A DNA stretch of 64,000 bases from Pseudomonas sp. 8AS (GTDB lineage: Bacteria; Pseudomonadota; Gammaproteobacteria; Pseudomonadales; Pseudomonadaceae). The notes below the pieces were generated by a model. That model did not search any database, was not told the DNA's origin, and saw only the letters and a list, made by a program, of their open reading frames with translations. Shown piece after piece: positions 39,089 to 49,700 of the stretch; position 1 is the stretch's first letter, and every line of letters starts with the position of its first letter. Location of the stretch: the NCBI RefSeq assembly GCF_902506505.1, contig NZ_LR733406.1:310001-374000 (forward strand). Direction: 5' to 3'. Position numbers and translations under genes: made by a program.

Positions 39089-42000
39089 CAGGTGGCCTCG
39101 TTGTCAGGGGCGGTTGGAAAGTGGCTGGCGAGGGCAGTAGCAGAGGTGCCTGCGGACGGTCGGGGTTCGATCTGTGCGAGGACGGTCAGGTTAAAGGTGG
39201 AGTCGTTGTACTCCTGGCGAGTCCAGTTCACCGGCAGCGCGGTGATAAAACCTTTTATTTCAGTTGGGCGTTGCGAGTGGCGCGGGTGTTTCCAGAAGCC
39301 TTGCTCGAAGGGCATAAAGACATCCACCTGTTCGGCGGGCAGATTGGGGGTGGCGCGGGCGGTGCTCATTTGCGGCCAGGTGGGCCAGATGGAGGCATCG
39401 TTGCGAGGTATATGTGGGAACACCTCTTCGTAGGCTTTGGCATTCTCGTTTGCTTGGGTTTGAATGGCTTGCCAGGTACTGGGGGCGGCTGGCTGCATCA
39501 GGGTGCTGGCTAGGTGGCTGGCCGGGGCGACCATAATGCCGGGATCGCTCGCCTCCAGGGCGAACAGTTTGCGCCACAGGGCCACGCGCAGTTGCTGCAC
39601 CGGCTGGCAGACCGGGTAGGCGCAGCGGCCATCGATCTGGGTAGTGACGGCCGCTCCACCGGAAAGCACTACCGCCAGTTCCGAGTCGCGGTCACCGAGT
39701 TGGCTGCGGTCGTTGATATTGGCGCTGCCGATGATGGCGACCCGGTCGTCGGCAATCAGCAGTTTGCTATGCACATAGATTTGCTCGGTAATGGGGCGGC
39801 CCCCCAGCATTTCCCAGGTGCGCAGGTTGAGCAGCGTCAAATATTGCTGCCACTGTTCCTCCTCATAGAGGAAAACACCATCCTTGTCTTTCAACTCTAT
39901 CTGCCTGTTTGCCTGCTCTTCCGTCTGTCCCCTATCCATATAACCTTTGATCGCCATAGCCCGCTGAATTCGCTTTATCAGGCTGTGTTCGCCAAGCGAA
40001 AGGCTCTGCATGGTGAGGTGAACCTGGGTCATCAGATTGATGGCATTGAGAGGGCCTTCCGGGTGAACCGGTAGCACCATATAGACGTGGAAATTCTCGC
40101 CCATCTCAATGGCGCGCTCGATGCGCTCGGCGAGCGCCTCGTTAAGGGGGTTGAGCAGGTGGGCTTGGGGTTCTTGCATAGCGCGCAGGGCTTCCATCGC
40201 GCTTTGGTTACTAAGCACCTGTAGCAGACCATTAGTGAAGGTTTCCGCCTCGCGGGTGCGGATCATGTCCGCCAGTTCGTGGTAGTCGATCTTGTGCAGG
40301 TTTGTAGGGTTCTCCTCAAGCTTGTCGAGGCGCAGTCGAGCCGCATATCGGTCGTAGCCAGGCAGCCCCTTTACGTTCATCAAACTGGTCATGGGTCCGG
40401 GTGTGGCATTCAGCTCCTCAGGAATGCTTTTCCCATAGACGCTCTGAAAGAACTGGTTTTCTATGTAAATGAAATGCTGGGCACTGGAGATCGCCTGCAA
40501 CGTGGCCTGCAAGCAGTTGGCTTGGCGCGATTGCGCAGCCGGGAGGCTGGCACTGCCGGAGCGTTGGGCTCCTTTGTGCTCCTCGTGGAGTAGTTTCAGC
40601 GGTGCGCTGCGCAATACTTGAGCGGTGATCGCCCCTTTGTTCGGAACCTTCTGCGGTTGCGGTATGTAATGTGCTTTGAACGGGATGGGTTCGAGGTTGT
40701 CATCGAAGAACGTCAGTACACCCACCAGCAGAGGCGGCATGTACTGCTTTTTACCGTCGAAGCGCGCTTGAAGACTGTTCCAGCGCGAGATGAAGTTACG
40801 CGACAGGTCATATACCGAGGCGCCTTCCAGGCGCATGTGCACGTCGTGCCAAGGCATGCGTGGTTGAGTTTTGCTGTCTAGCATCATGCCGCCTTTGGGC
40901 AGAAGGCGGGTATTGGGGTTGGCTAGGTAGGAATAGGGCTGCGCTTTCTGAGCTTCGGCCAGGCGATCCAACGCGGAGTGCAGATAGAGCGCGAATGGAG
41001 TGGAGATGGTGTCAAACTCTTCAATCGCCTTGGCGCTTATGATGGAGGTCGGGGTGTTGTTCAACCACGCATAGAATGCCCCCACACCGGTTTGCTCCAC
41101 CCATAGATTGACCAGTTCCGTGCCTCGGGTGATCAGCTCTTTGCTCAGCGCTTGGCCGGATTTTCTGACTTGCTCGGACCACGCGAGCAACTCGGTGCTG
41201 AGTTGGTCGAATTTGGATGCGACTTGATTCTTCCAGATTTCAAGGTGGCTTTTCAGCCTGGCGAGATGGGCTTTGAACTTGGCACTGGCGACTTTAGCTC
41301 GTGGAATTTGCTGCTCGGCTTGAGTGACCCAGCGCTCTATCCGTTCTTGAATGTTGCTGGCCTGGGCTTTTAGTTTTTGTGCGTCCTGTGGGGTCAGGGC
41401 TTTGTGCTGCTCTGCTTGTAGTAACCAGCCAGAAATAGCGGCGTTGATGGCCTGCGCCTCACGGCGTAAGGTTGCGAGACCGTGTTGGGTATGCTCGAAG
41501 GTAGTGGTTTCTGCATCCAATCGAGTTTCGGCTGTGTTGAGCCCTACATTCAGCTCCTGCAATAGAGCGTCGAAAGAGGTCTTCCACTGGCGCAAAGTTC
41601 GCTTCCACGCCTCGATATTTTCAGGGGTGAGCTGGTTGTGGACGAACTCGGCGATTTGGATGACACCACCGACGGTGTCAGCAGCGCCAGCACCAAAAAA
41701 GCGAAGAACACTATCTCCTTTCTTATCAAGCCATTCGCCAAACTCTTTGCCACTACTGCGCATGGCATTAAACATCTTGTTGTCTTTTGCCCAGGCTATT
41801 TTGCGCTGTACTTTGCTGATTCCGTCACCTTCCATCAAAGCAGCGCCGATCAATTCGGCAGTGGTCATGTAGGGGTATTGTTTGTGCCCTTCAATCTCAA
41901 ACAATGGCGGAATGCACGGATTGTACAATTCTTGGGCAGTACGTTTGCCGGCCGCCAGACGGAAGTTATTGTCATCGTCGCGGCCATAGGCGAGGTCAAT

Positions 42001-42546
42001 GCCGCCGACGTAGGCAATTTCATTGTCGATCACCACCATCTTTTGGTGGTGCGAGAAGAAGGTGCCCAGGTTGCCCATGTCGCTTTGTTGAATGGCCGGA
42101 AAGCACCAAACCTTGCGCTGCTTTAACCCAGCATTTAGTACAAATGCGGCCAGCATGGTTTCCAAGTCACCGGTATCTACTGCCGCTTTCGGCGAGAGCC
42201 AGGGCATAAGGTATATATCGGGTGCATCCGCCTTGCGAGTTGCATGGTAGAGGCAATCCCAGAGTCGGGTCTCACCGTCGAGGCGAACCTCATAGTTGAC
42301 TTGCCAGCCGGTGATGAATATCGATTTTTTGGCGTTTTTGATCGCTTGGGCAATATCTTTGAAGTAGTCAGTGCCGGTGGTGAAGAACTTAACGGCATTG
42401 CCGGCACGCTGAGGTGAAAAGGCCTCACCCAGAGGGCTGTTCGGTCTGATGAACCACCCCGGCGCCGATGTTGCGCATAGTGCTTGACCTTCCCGGGTAT
42501 TGATCTGATCCAGTTGCTTGGCGTGGATCCCATTCATCTGGGTCAT
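39088..42546 (-). CDS. T6SS phospholipase D effector (Tle5 type)
   Basis: 1152 residues. Two HxKxxxxD motifs: HQKMVVID at residues 167-174 and HSKLLIAD at 926-933, the latter followed by GSANINDRS. Between them is a long helical, probably coiled-coil region (about residues 330-500). No signal peptide, as expected for VgrG-delivered cargo. Tle5 enzymes attack membrane phosphatidylethanolamine of target cells. I chose the ATG at 42546 because it overlaps the vgrG stop as ATGA. The next gene encodes its probable immunity protein. Confidence 0.88.
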   Translation of the reverse strand: MTQMNGIHAKQLDQINTREGQALCATSAPGWFIRPNSPLGEAFSPQRAGNAVKFFTTGTDYFKDIAQAIKNAKKSIFITGWQVNYEVRLDGETRLWDCLYHATRKADAPDIYLMPWLSPKAAVDTGDLETMLAAFVLNAGLKQRKVWCFPAIQQSDMGNLGTFFSHHQKMVVIDNEIAYVGGIDLAYGRDDDNNFRLAAGKRTAQELYNPCIPPLFEIEGHKQYPYMTTAELIGAALMEGDGISKVQRKIAWAKDNKMFNAMRSSGKEFGEWLDKKGDSVLRFFGAGAADTVGGVIQIAEFVHNQLTPENIEAWKRTLRQWKTSFDALLQELNVGLNTAETRLDAETTTFEHTQHGLATLRREAQAINAAISGWLLQAEQHKALTPQDAQKLKAQASNIQERIERWVTQAEQQIPRAKVASAKFKAHLARLKSHLEIWKNQVASKFDQLSTELLAWSEQVRKSGQALSKELITRGTELVNLWVEQTGVGAFYAWLNNTPTSIISAKAIEEFDTISTPFALYLHSALDRLAEAQKAQPYSYLANPNTRLLPKGGMMLDSKTQPRMPWHDVHMRLEGASVYDLSRNFISRWNSLQARFDGKKQYMPPLLVGVLTFFDDNLEPIPFKAHYIPQPQKVPNKGAITAQVLRSAPLKLLHEEHKGAQRSGSASLPAAQSRQANCLQATLQAISSAQHFIYIENQFFQSVYGKSIPEELNATPGPMTSLMNVKGLPGYDRYAARLRLDKLEENPTNLHKIDYHELADMIRTREAETFTNGLLQVLSNQSAMEALRAMQEPQAHLLNPLNEALAERIERAIEMGENFHVYMVLPVHPEGPLNAINLMTQVHLTMQSLSLGEHSLIKRIQRAMAIKGYMDRGQTEEQANRQIELKDKDGVFLYEEEQWQQYLTLLNLRTWEMLGGRPITEQIYVHSKLLIADDRVAIIGSANINDRSQLGDRDSELAVVLSGGAAVTTQIDGRCAYPVCQPVQQLRVALWRKLFALEASDPGIMVAPASHLASTLMQPAAPSTWQAIQTQANENAKAYEEVFPHIPRNDASIWPTWPQMSTARATPNLPAEQVDVFMPFEQGFWKHPRHSQRPTEIKGFITALPVNWTRQEYNDSTFNLTVLAQIEPRPSAGTSATALASHFPTAPDNEAT

Positions 42547-45071
42547 GCGAAGAATTCCTTGAGCTTGTTGTACAGAGCGTTTGCGTCGGAAAGCGCCCAG
42601 TCGTCCATGGCACATTCCTTGTCATGGCGAGCATCAGCGTGTTCGAGGTTCGAGTGAGGTTTTGTGCTGAAATCCATACTGGCAACGGCAAGCGCTTGCA
42701 TCTGCTCTTCACTCCAATTGCTCTCCAAGTGCACCTGCAGTGAGATGCATTGGCCTGGGTATACCAACCAGAGCATCTTTGGGTGCTTCGCATACTCAAG
42801 GGACAACTTTTTCTGGTCGCCATCGCTTAGATTGACCAGCCCTTGATCATCCGACTCGCCTTTGGCTATCAGGTCTTCCGGTGGCACTCGGCCAAGTTTT
42901 TTCCAGGTCGGTTGGTGCATCCGCACGATGCGCCAAACGGCTCCAGCGAGTGGCAGGCCGTCCTTACCGGGTCTGTCTGCCAGACGAATATTGAAGCGGA
43001 GGTCGGGCACTTCAGTAGTCGGCGTATAGGTTGTGAGCCTGCCGGTCTGCGCCTCATCCAAAAGATTCCCCGCCTTGTCTTTGTCCGCCATCCCCGGCTG
43101 CAACGGCTGCTTGATGGCGATGCCGCTACCCGAACCCGGCGCGCCGCCGGCGTTGAGTTTGGCCAGGGGGCCGACCAGGGTGATGCCGCTGGGGTCGAGT
43201 TTGATGAAGCTGCCGCCGGCCTTGAGGGTGAGTTCGACGCCGGCCTCGATGACCATCTTCTGCCCGGCCTTGAGGTGGATCTCGCGACCGGCCTTGGTCA
43301 GCTGGGCGGTGCCGAGCTTGATGTGCTGGTTCTGGGTGACGGTCAGGTGGTCTTCGGCCTTCACCTCCACCTTGCGATCCTGATGGGTGGTGTGGTGTTC
43401 CTCGGCCTTGAGCTCGGTGTAACTGTTGGCCTCGACGGTGTCGTGACGCTCGTGGCCGATGCGGATCTTCTGGTCGTGCTCGACGTTCTCGTCCCAGTCC
43501 TTCTGGGCGTGGATGTAGATCTGCTCCTGGCCCTTGCGGTCCTCGATGCGCAGCTCGTTGTAGCCGCCACCACCGGGTGAGCTGAGGGTCTTGAGGACGG
43601 TCCTGGTCTTGTTCGCCGGCAGGTCGTAAGGGACCACATGTTCCTTGTGGTACAGGCAACCGGTGACCAGCGGCTGGTCGGGGTCGCCTTCGAGGAAGGT
43701 GACCAGCACCTCCATGCCCACGCGCGGGATGGCGATGCCGCCGTAGCGGTCGCCGGCCCAGCTGGAGGACACGCGCAGCCAGCAACTGGTGGTGTCGTCA
43801 GCCTGGCCTTCGCGGTCCCAGTGGAATTGCACCTTGACCCGGCCGTATTGGTCGCAGTGGATTTCTTCACCCTTGGGGCCGGTGACCACGGCGCTCTGGC
43901 TGCCCAGTACCTTGGGTTTCGGATGGCGCAGGGTGGGGCGGTGCAGCACGTCCCAGGGGGTGGCGGTGAAGCGGTTGCGGTAGCCCTGGTGGAAGGTGTC
44001 CGAGTTGCTGGATGGACCCTCACCCCCGGCCCCTCTCCCGGAGGGAGAGGGGAGACCGCCGCCCTGGAAGCTGGTGATGGATTCTTCCAGCACCTGCGGT
44101 TGCTTGCCTTCGTGCAGCACTTCCTGCAGCAGCCAGAGGTCGTTCCATTCGCGGCGCGGGTGGTCGGAGATTTCCAGCAGGTGGCCGGTCACCAGGCGTG
44201 GCTGGTCGCTCTCGCCCTGGGCCAGCTGGTAGTCGGCGCGGTGGCGTTCCAGGGCGCGCTGGGCCAGGTGTTTGCCGCGTGTGCGCTCGGTGTAGCGGCC
44301 GGGGTAGTCGTAGTCTTCCAGGTCAGGCTGGAACTCGCTCTTGGCGGCGGCCTCCAGCAGCAGGCGCGGTTGTTCGAAGTCGTAGTCGCGGCGGGTCACG
44401 CGGTTGCTGCGGGTGGCCAGGCGCAGGGCGAAACGCTTGATCACCGGTTCGTCGGCGACCATGCCGCTGTCCTGCACGTAGGCGGTGGGCTGGCCCAGGC
44501 GTGGGAAGCTGGTCTGGTCGTCGCCGAAGATCAGCACATGGCCGGTGCTGCTGTGTTCGAAGTGATAGTGCAGGCCTTCCTCTTCGCACAGGCGCTGGAT
44601 GAAGTGCAGGTCGCTCTCGTCGTACTGCACGCAGTAGTCGCGCGCTGGATAAACCGTCGGGCCGAGCTGGAAGCGGTAGGCGCCGCCGAGGATGCCGTGC
44701 TCCTCCAATACCAGGGCGATGATCTGCGGCACCGTCAGCTGCTGGTAGATGCGCTGGTTGGTGCGTTGCGCCAGCCAGGCCAGCTTGGGCTGCAGCACCA
44801 GGCGGTAGCGGGTCAGGCGCTTGCCGGACTCGCCCTGGGCGGCGTCGTGCACCAGGCCATGGATGCCCTGGCCGTCCGGGCTGAAGGCGAGGAAGGCGGG
44901 CTGGCCGAGCAGGCTCTGCAGGTCGAGGTCGGGGCGCTCGCTGACCAGATCCACCTCGAAGCGGTAGGGTTGGTTGAGCGCTTCGCGGCCGTGGAATTCG
45001 AGTACCTGCAGGTCGTGGCGCTGGCCGTCGAGGGTCAGGCTGAAGTGGGTCTGGTTGGCGGGGTTGAACAT
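42543..45071 (-). CDS. vgrG: T6SS spike protein VgrG with C-terminal extension
   Basis: 842 residues. gp27-like N terminus (MFNPANQTHFSLTLDGQRHD), gp5-like OB fold (GPKGEEIHCDQYGRVKVQFH), beta-helix and a DUF2345-type segment (LKAGGSFIKLDPSGITLVGP), followed by an extra C-terminal region of about 150 residues (PDLRFNIRLADRPGKDG to NALYNKLKEFFA) that is likely to dock the phospholipase effector encoded next. An in-frame palindromic repeat encodes PSPSGRGAGGEG between QVLEESI and FHQGYRNRF. ATG at 45071; 13 bases after the kinase gene. Confidence 0.93.
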   Translation of the reverse strand: MFNPANQTHFSLTLDGQRHDLQVLEFHGREALNQPYRFEVDLVSERPDLDLQSLLGQPAFLAFSPDGQGIHGLVHDAAQGESGKRLTRYRLVLQPKLAWLAQRTNQRIYQQLTVPQIIALVLEEHGILGGAYRFQLGPTVYPARDYCVQYDESDLHFIQRLCEEEGLHYHFEHSSTGHVLIFGDDQTSFPRLGQPTAYVQDSGMVADEPVIKRFALRLATRSNRVTRRDYDFEQPRLLLEAAAKSEFQPDLEDYDYPGRYTERTRGKHLAQRALERHRADYQLAQGESDQPRLVTGHLLEISDHPRREWNDLWLLQEVLHEGKQPQVLEESITSFQGGGLPSPSGRGAGGEGPSSNSDTFHQGYRNRFTATPWDVLHRPTLRHPKPKVLGSQSAVVTGPKGEEIHCDQYGRVKVQFHWDREGQADDTTSCWLRVSSSWAGDRYGGIAIPRVGMEVLVTFLEGDPDQPLVTGCLYHKEHVVPYDLPANKTRTVLKTLSSPGGGGYNELRIEDRKGQEQIYIHAQKDWDENVEHDQKIRIGHERHDTVEANSYTELKAEEHHTTHQDRKVEVKAEDHLTVTQNQHIKLGTAQLTKAGREIHLKAGQKMVIEAGVELTLKAGGSFIKLDPSGITLVGPLAKLNAGGAPGSGSGIAIKQPLQPGMADKDKAGNLLDEAQTGRLTTYTPTTEVPDLRFNIRLADRPGKDGLPLAGAVWRIVRMHQPTWKKLGRVPPEDLIAKGESDDQGLVNLSDGDQKKLSLEYAKHPKMLWLVYPGQCISLQVHLESNWSEEQMQALAVASMDFSTKPHSNLEHADARHDKECAMDDWALSDANALYNKLKEFFA
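44017..44053. repeat. GC-rich palindromic repeat inside vgrG, in frame
   Basis: CCCCTCTCCC (44030-44039) and GGGAGAGGGG (44043-44052) form a perfect hairpin around GGA, preceded by CCCTCACCCCCGG. The same element is at 59689-59725 in the other vgrG. This CCCTCACCCC-CCTCTCCC type is a widespread intergenic repeat; here it is translated. Confidence 0.85.
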
Positions 45072-45084
45072 TCTGTCGTCCTTG

Positions 45085-46065
45085 TCAGAGGGCTGGCCGG
45101 CGACGCAGCCAGCGCGGCAGCCGGGAAGCCGGGCGCTGCTGTTCACGGAAGGCGCGCAGCAAACGGGGCAGACTGCTGCGCTGGGCCGGGTCGAACTCCA
45201 GCGCGGCGCGCAGGGCCGGCCACAGGGCGCGGGGCATATCGGCGGGGGCATGCAGCGGCAGTTCCATTGCCTTGGCCTGTTTAGCACTTTGCCGACGGAA
45301 AGGATGCTGGCCGCTGCACAGTTCGTAGATCACACAGGCCACCGCATAGACATCGGCGGCGGCGCTCAGGGGTGCGCCGTCGAGCAGTTCCGGGGCGGCG
45401 TAGCGTGGCGTCCAGGCGGCGAAGCGGCTGCGCGACAGGCGCGGCAGGCCGGTGAGAAAGCCATCCATGGCCTGGCCGAGGCCGAAGTCGAACAGGCGCA
45501 GCTCGCTGTCGCCGAGCATCAGGTTGCTCGGCTTCAGGTCTCCGTGCAGCACGCCCTGGCCGTGCGCATAGTGCAGGGCTTCGAGCAGGCTCAGGCTGAT
45601 GGTGCGCGCCTCGGCCCAGGGCAGGCCGCTGGGGTATTGCTGCAGCAGGCTGTCGAGGGTGCAGCCCTTGAGCAGCTCCATGGTGATGAAGGCGCGCTGG
45701 CTGGGCGGGTCGATCTCGAAGCTGTACAGGCGCACCAGGTTGCGCTGGCTCAGGCGCGCGCTGAGGGCGAACTCGCTGTAGAGCAGGGCGCTGGCGTCGG
45801 GGTACTCGGCGAAGTCTTCGCTGAGGGTTTTCAGTGCCACATAGGGCTGCGGGTCGCCGAACTGTTCGCGCAGCAGGTCGCGGGCGCGGTACACCGCGCC
45901 CATGCCGCCGACGCCGAGCAGGCGTTCGATGCGGTAGCGGCCGCAGAGCACGGGCGGCAGGTCCTTGGGCAAGGGCCGTGGCGCCTTGGCCGTGCTGCCG
46001 GCCATCAGGGTCAGGTCGGCGCTGGCGGCGGTGGCTGCGGCCTGGTGGTTCATCGCGCTGCTCAT
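45085..46065 (-). CDS. stk1: T6SS serine/threonine protein kinase (Stk1-like)
   Basis: 326 residues. Hanks-type kinase: glycine loop GVGGMG (residues 51-56), lysine in VALKT (79), catalytic HGDLKPSN (D176) and DFG (193-195), APE as APELLDG. The HRD arginine is replaced by glycine (HGD), so it is a non-RD kinase. No extracellular sensor domain; a basic C terminus. With the PP2C gene just upstream it forms the threonine phosphorylation pair found at the end of HSI-II in P. aeruginosa. ATG at 46065 overlaps the phosphatase stop (ATGA). Confidence 0.9.
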   Translation of the reverse strand: MSSAMNHQAAATAASADLTLMAGSTAKAPRPLPKDLPPVLCGRYRIERLLGVGGMGAVYRARDLLREQFGDPQPYVALKTLSEDFAEYPDASALLYSEFALSARLSQRNLVRLYSFEIDPPSQRAFITMELLKGCTLDSLLQQYPSGLPWAEARTISLSLLEALHYAHGQGVLHGDLKPSNLMLGDSELRLFDFGLGQAMDGFLTGLPRLSRSRFAAWTPRYAAPELLDGAPLSAAADVYAVACVIYELCSGQHPFRRQSAKQAKAMELPLHAPADMPRALWPALRAALEFDPAQRSSLPRLLRAFREQQRPASRLPRWLRRRPAL

Positions 46066-46793
46066 CGGTTGATCACCACGGCGCTGAGGTTGTCGCGGGC
46101 CGGCCCGTCCAGCGCCAGTTCGAACAGGCGCTGCAGGGCCAGGCCGGCGCTGGGGCGGATCAGCGCGGCGCTGAGCTGGTCGTGGTCGAGGTCCTGATAC
46201 AGGCCGTCGCTGCACAGCAGGAACACGTCACCGGGCAGGCTTTCCAGTTCGAGGATATCCAGCTGCAGTTCCTCGGCCGCGCCGATGGCCCGGGTCAGGG
46301 CATGGGCGGCCGGCTGGCGCATGGCTTCCTCGACGCTCATGCCGCGCTCGTCGACCAGTTGCTGCAGCAGCGAATGGTCGCGGCTCAACTGGTACAGCTG
46401 GCGTCCGCGCAGCAGGTAGCAGCGGCTGTCGCCGGCCCACACGCAGGCCATCCGGCTGCCGGCGGCGAGCAGGGCGACCACGGTGCTGCCGACCAGCATG
46501 TCGGGGTTGTCGCTGGTCACCGTGAGGCCCAGGCTGAGGTGCCGATTGAGCCGGTGCAGGCAGTCGCGCAGGCGTTCCAGGCGCTGCTCGAAGCTGCCGG
46601 CGGGGTCCAGCTCGCCCAGGCTCTCGACGATCAGGCGGCTGGCCAGGTCGCCATTCTGGTGGCCGCCCATGCCATCGGCGACTACCCACAGGCCGCGCTG
46701 CGGCTGGTCGAGAAAGGCATCCTCGTTGCGCGCCCGCACCTTGCCGGTGTCGGTGCGCGCGGCGCTGTGCCAGAGCAGGTTGGCGACTTCCAT
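46062..46793 (-). CDS. stp1: T6SS PP2C-type serine/threonine phosphatase (Stp1-like)
   Basis: 243 residues. PP2C metal-binding motifs: RNEDAF (D25), VVADGMGGHQNGD (D40-H45), and near the C terminus LLCSDGLYQDL and DNLSAVVI. It would reverse the kinase encoded next and so tune secretion. ATG at 46793 shares its A with the tssM stop (TGATG). Confidence 0.92.
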   Translation of the reverse strand: MEVANLLWHSAARTDTGKVRARNEDAFLDQPQRGLWVVADGMGGHQNGDLASRLIVESLGELDPAGSFEQRLERLRDCLHRLNRHLSLGLTVTSDNPDMLVGSTVVALLAAGSRMACVWAGDSRCYLLRGRQLYQLSRDHSLLQQLVDERGMSVEEAMRQPAAHALTRAIGAAEELQLDILELESLPGDVFLLCSDGLYQDLDHDQLSAALIRPSAGLALQRLFELALDGPARDNLSAVVINR

Positions 46794-49700
46794 CAAAGCG
46801 TCGCCGGCAGCTTGAAGTCGCGCAGCAGGCTGGCGTCGAACGGGTTCGGCGAGCGCTGGCTGTGCAACAGGTACTTGGCCTGCAGGCCCTGCAGGTTGGC
46901 CTTGAGGATCAGCACGTCGCGGCCGCTGTGCTGCTCGACCTGCATCAGGTCGAGCAGGCGGAACAGCGCCCAGGGCCCGCTGCTTTTCTCGATGCCGACG
47001 CGGCGCCCGCCCTGTTCTTCGAGCACCAGACTGCTGCGCTCGCTGTCGCCTTCGGCCGGCCAGCGGAACGCGGTGGCGACGATCGGCCCGTGGCGGTATT
47101 CCATCTGCTTGCCGCCGTACTGGAAGTCGGCGCGGTTGAGGCTGTAGTCGAGGGTGAACGGCTCCAGCTTGAACAGCACCAGCGGCTCGCTCGGGTTCTC
47201 GGCGAAGAAGCTGCGGCGGATCACCTGGGTCTGGTTGATCTGCTTGAGGAATGCCGGCGACAGCGGCAGGCCCTGGCCGTCCAGGCGACGCAGCTGGTAC
47301 TTGCCTTCGCTGTCGCTGACGAAGGCCTTGAGGTAGCGGTCGACGAAGCCGTCGGCCACGCCATCGGCCTTGAAGAACTCGCGGAAGTCGGCGATCGCCA
47401 CGTCGCTGTCGCTCTTGGCGCTGAACGGATAGCGCTTGAACAGCGACTCCTTGTAGAAGGCGTACAGCTCGCTGCGGTAGCGCTTGTTCAGGTAGCCGTA
47501 GGCGTCGTTCAGCACCAGCTGCCAGCTGTCGTCGGCGATCAGGCTCAGCCAGTTGCCCACCGGTTGCGGCAGGCGTGCGGCGCTGCTACGCACCTGGTTG
47601 ATCGCATCCGGGCGGCCGGCCATGCGCGCCTTGGCCATCTCGAAAGCCGCCTGTTCCGGGGCGCTGGCGTGGGCCAGGCCGCTGAACTGCAGTTGCAGGG
47701 CATCCAGCGCCTGCAGGGTGGCGGCCAGTTCCGGGCCGGCGCCGCTGTTGTCATCGAGCAGCCGGTGCAGCGGTTCGAAGCGCCGTTGCAGGGCACGACG
47801 GGCGGTGTCCGGCAGGCTCTTGGCGATGGCGCCGATGCCCTGTTCGGCTGCGGCGGCGGCCAGTTTGGCCTTCTTGCCGAGCTTGGCCTGGGCGGCCAGC
47901 TGGTCGACCTGGTCGGCGGCTGCCGGCAGGTCGAAGCGGGTGTTCTCGCGCACTTCCACCAGCACCTGCAGCAGCGGCGAGTTGGCCGCGGTCAGTGCGG
48001 ACAGCTGGAGGATGCCCTGGGCCGTGTTGCCGATCGGCTCCAGGCTGAGCTGGGCGATGGCCTCGCCCCAGTAGTTGGCGTAGTCGCGGAAGTACAGCTG
48101 CTCCAGTTCCACCAGCAGGCGGCCGAGATCCTGGTCGCTGAGCTGGTTGCCTTCGCCGAGCACCCAGTTGTCGCGCAGGATGTCGCGCACCAGGCCGAGG
48201 CCCTGGGCGACGAAGTACTGCTGATAGCCCTTCTGCGTGTACAGCCCGGGAATGCTGTAGTCGCTGCCGAGGAACAGCGTGGCCTGGCTGCCCAGCTGCT
48301 GGCTCAGGCGGTATTCCGGCAGGCTGCGGGCCTGGTCGCGGAGCATGCGGTAGACCACGTTGGCCAGCGACTCGTTACGCAGAATCTGCCGCGCCTCGGC
48401 CACCAGCGCATCGTTCAGCGGGTAGGCGGCGAATGGTTCGGCCAGCAGGCGCTGGAAGTGGCCGTTGAGGCCCTTCTGCGTCGGCTCGGCGCCGGCATAG
48501 CGCAGCGACCAGTCGGCGGCCAGCCAGTCCTGCAGGTAGGCGGCTTCGCGGCGCTGTTCCAAGTTGAGCATCAGGTAGGCGCGCAGGCTGCCGAGCAGCA
48601 GCTCGCGGTCGTCGCGGTTGGCGCGGATCTGGCCTTCCAGCTGCCGGGCGACGCGCGGCAGCAGCTCGCTTTCCAGCTGGCGGCGATAGGCCTGGTGCAC
48701 GGTCGGATCAACTTCCGCGCCCTGGTACAGGCCGCCGCGTTCGAGCAGGGCGGCGGCACTCGGCGCGGGGAACACCTGGGTCGCCGCATAGCTGCTGTCG
48801 AGCAGTGGCAGCACCTGCTGGGCCTCGTCCTTGGGGTTGAGGCTCTCGCCTGCGCGACCCAGTTGCTGGGCCAGTTCGCGCAGCTGCTCCAGGCGGCCAT
48901 GGTTGGCCGAGTAGCTGTTGCCCCAGAGCAGGCCGAACAGCACCAGGCAGGCGGCGGCACCGGCATAGAGGGCGCGCTGGCGCCAGTCGATGCGGCGTAC
49001 TTCCTTGTCGTCCAGCCCGGCCAGATCGGCCTCGGGGAAGATCACCCGGCTCAGTAGCTGGTTGATAAAGCGCGCGCGGCCGCTGCGGTAGGTCGGCAGG
49101 GTGCTGCCGGCCAGGCCGAGGTTGCGGCCGATACTGGTGGTACTCGGGTCGAGCGCATCGCTGAGCTGCGGCGCGCTGGTCAGGTAGAAGCCGCGCAGGT
49201 GGCTGGAGCGCTGGTAGCGGTTGCCGCTGAAGGCCAGTTCGACGAACAGGCACAGGCGCTCGCCGAGCTGGCCGAGCTGGTGCGGGAAGTCGAGGATGCG
49301 GCCGCGGCGCTGGGTGTCGCGCTCCTGGTGCATGCGCAGGATCACCTGGCTGTTGAGGCGGCGCAGCAGTTCCTCGAACTCCTGGCGGATCACCCCGGCT
49401 TCGGTGGCGTTCTGCTCCTTGCGCAGGCTGGCACCGAGCACCTGGTCGCTTTCCTCGCGGCTCAGCTGGTCGAAGAACTCGTCGAAACCGAGGATCTTGT
49501 CGGCCTTGCTCAGCACCAGGTACACCGGCACTTCCACGCGCAGCTCGGCGTGGATCTCGTGCAGGCGCTGGCGCACCTGGCGGGCCAGGTTCTCCAGCTC
49601 CAGCTCGTTGTGGTACAGCAGGCTGTCCACCGGGATGTTCACCAGCACGCCGTTGAGCGGGCGCGCGCGGCGCTTGCGCAGCAGGTTGAGCAGGGTGTGC

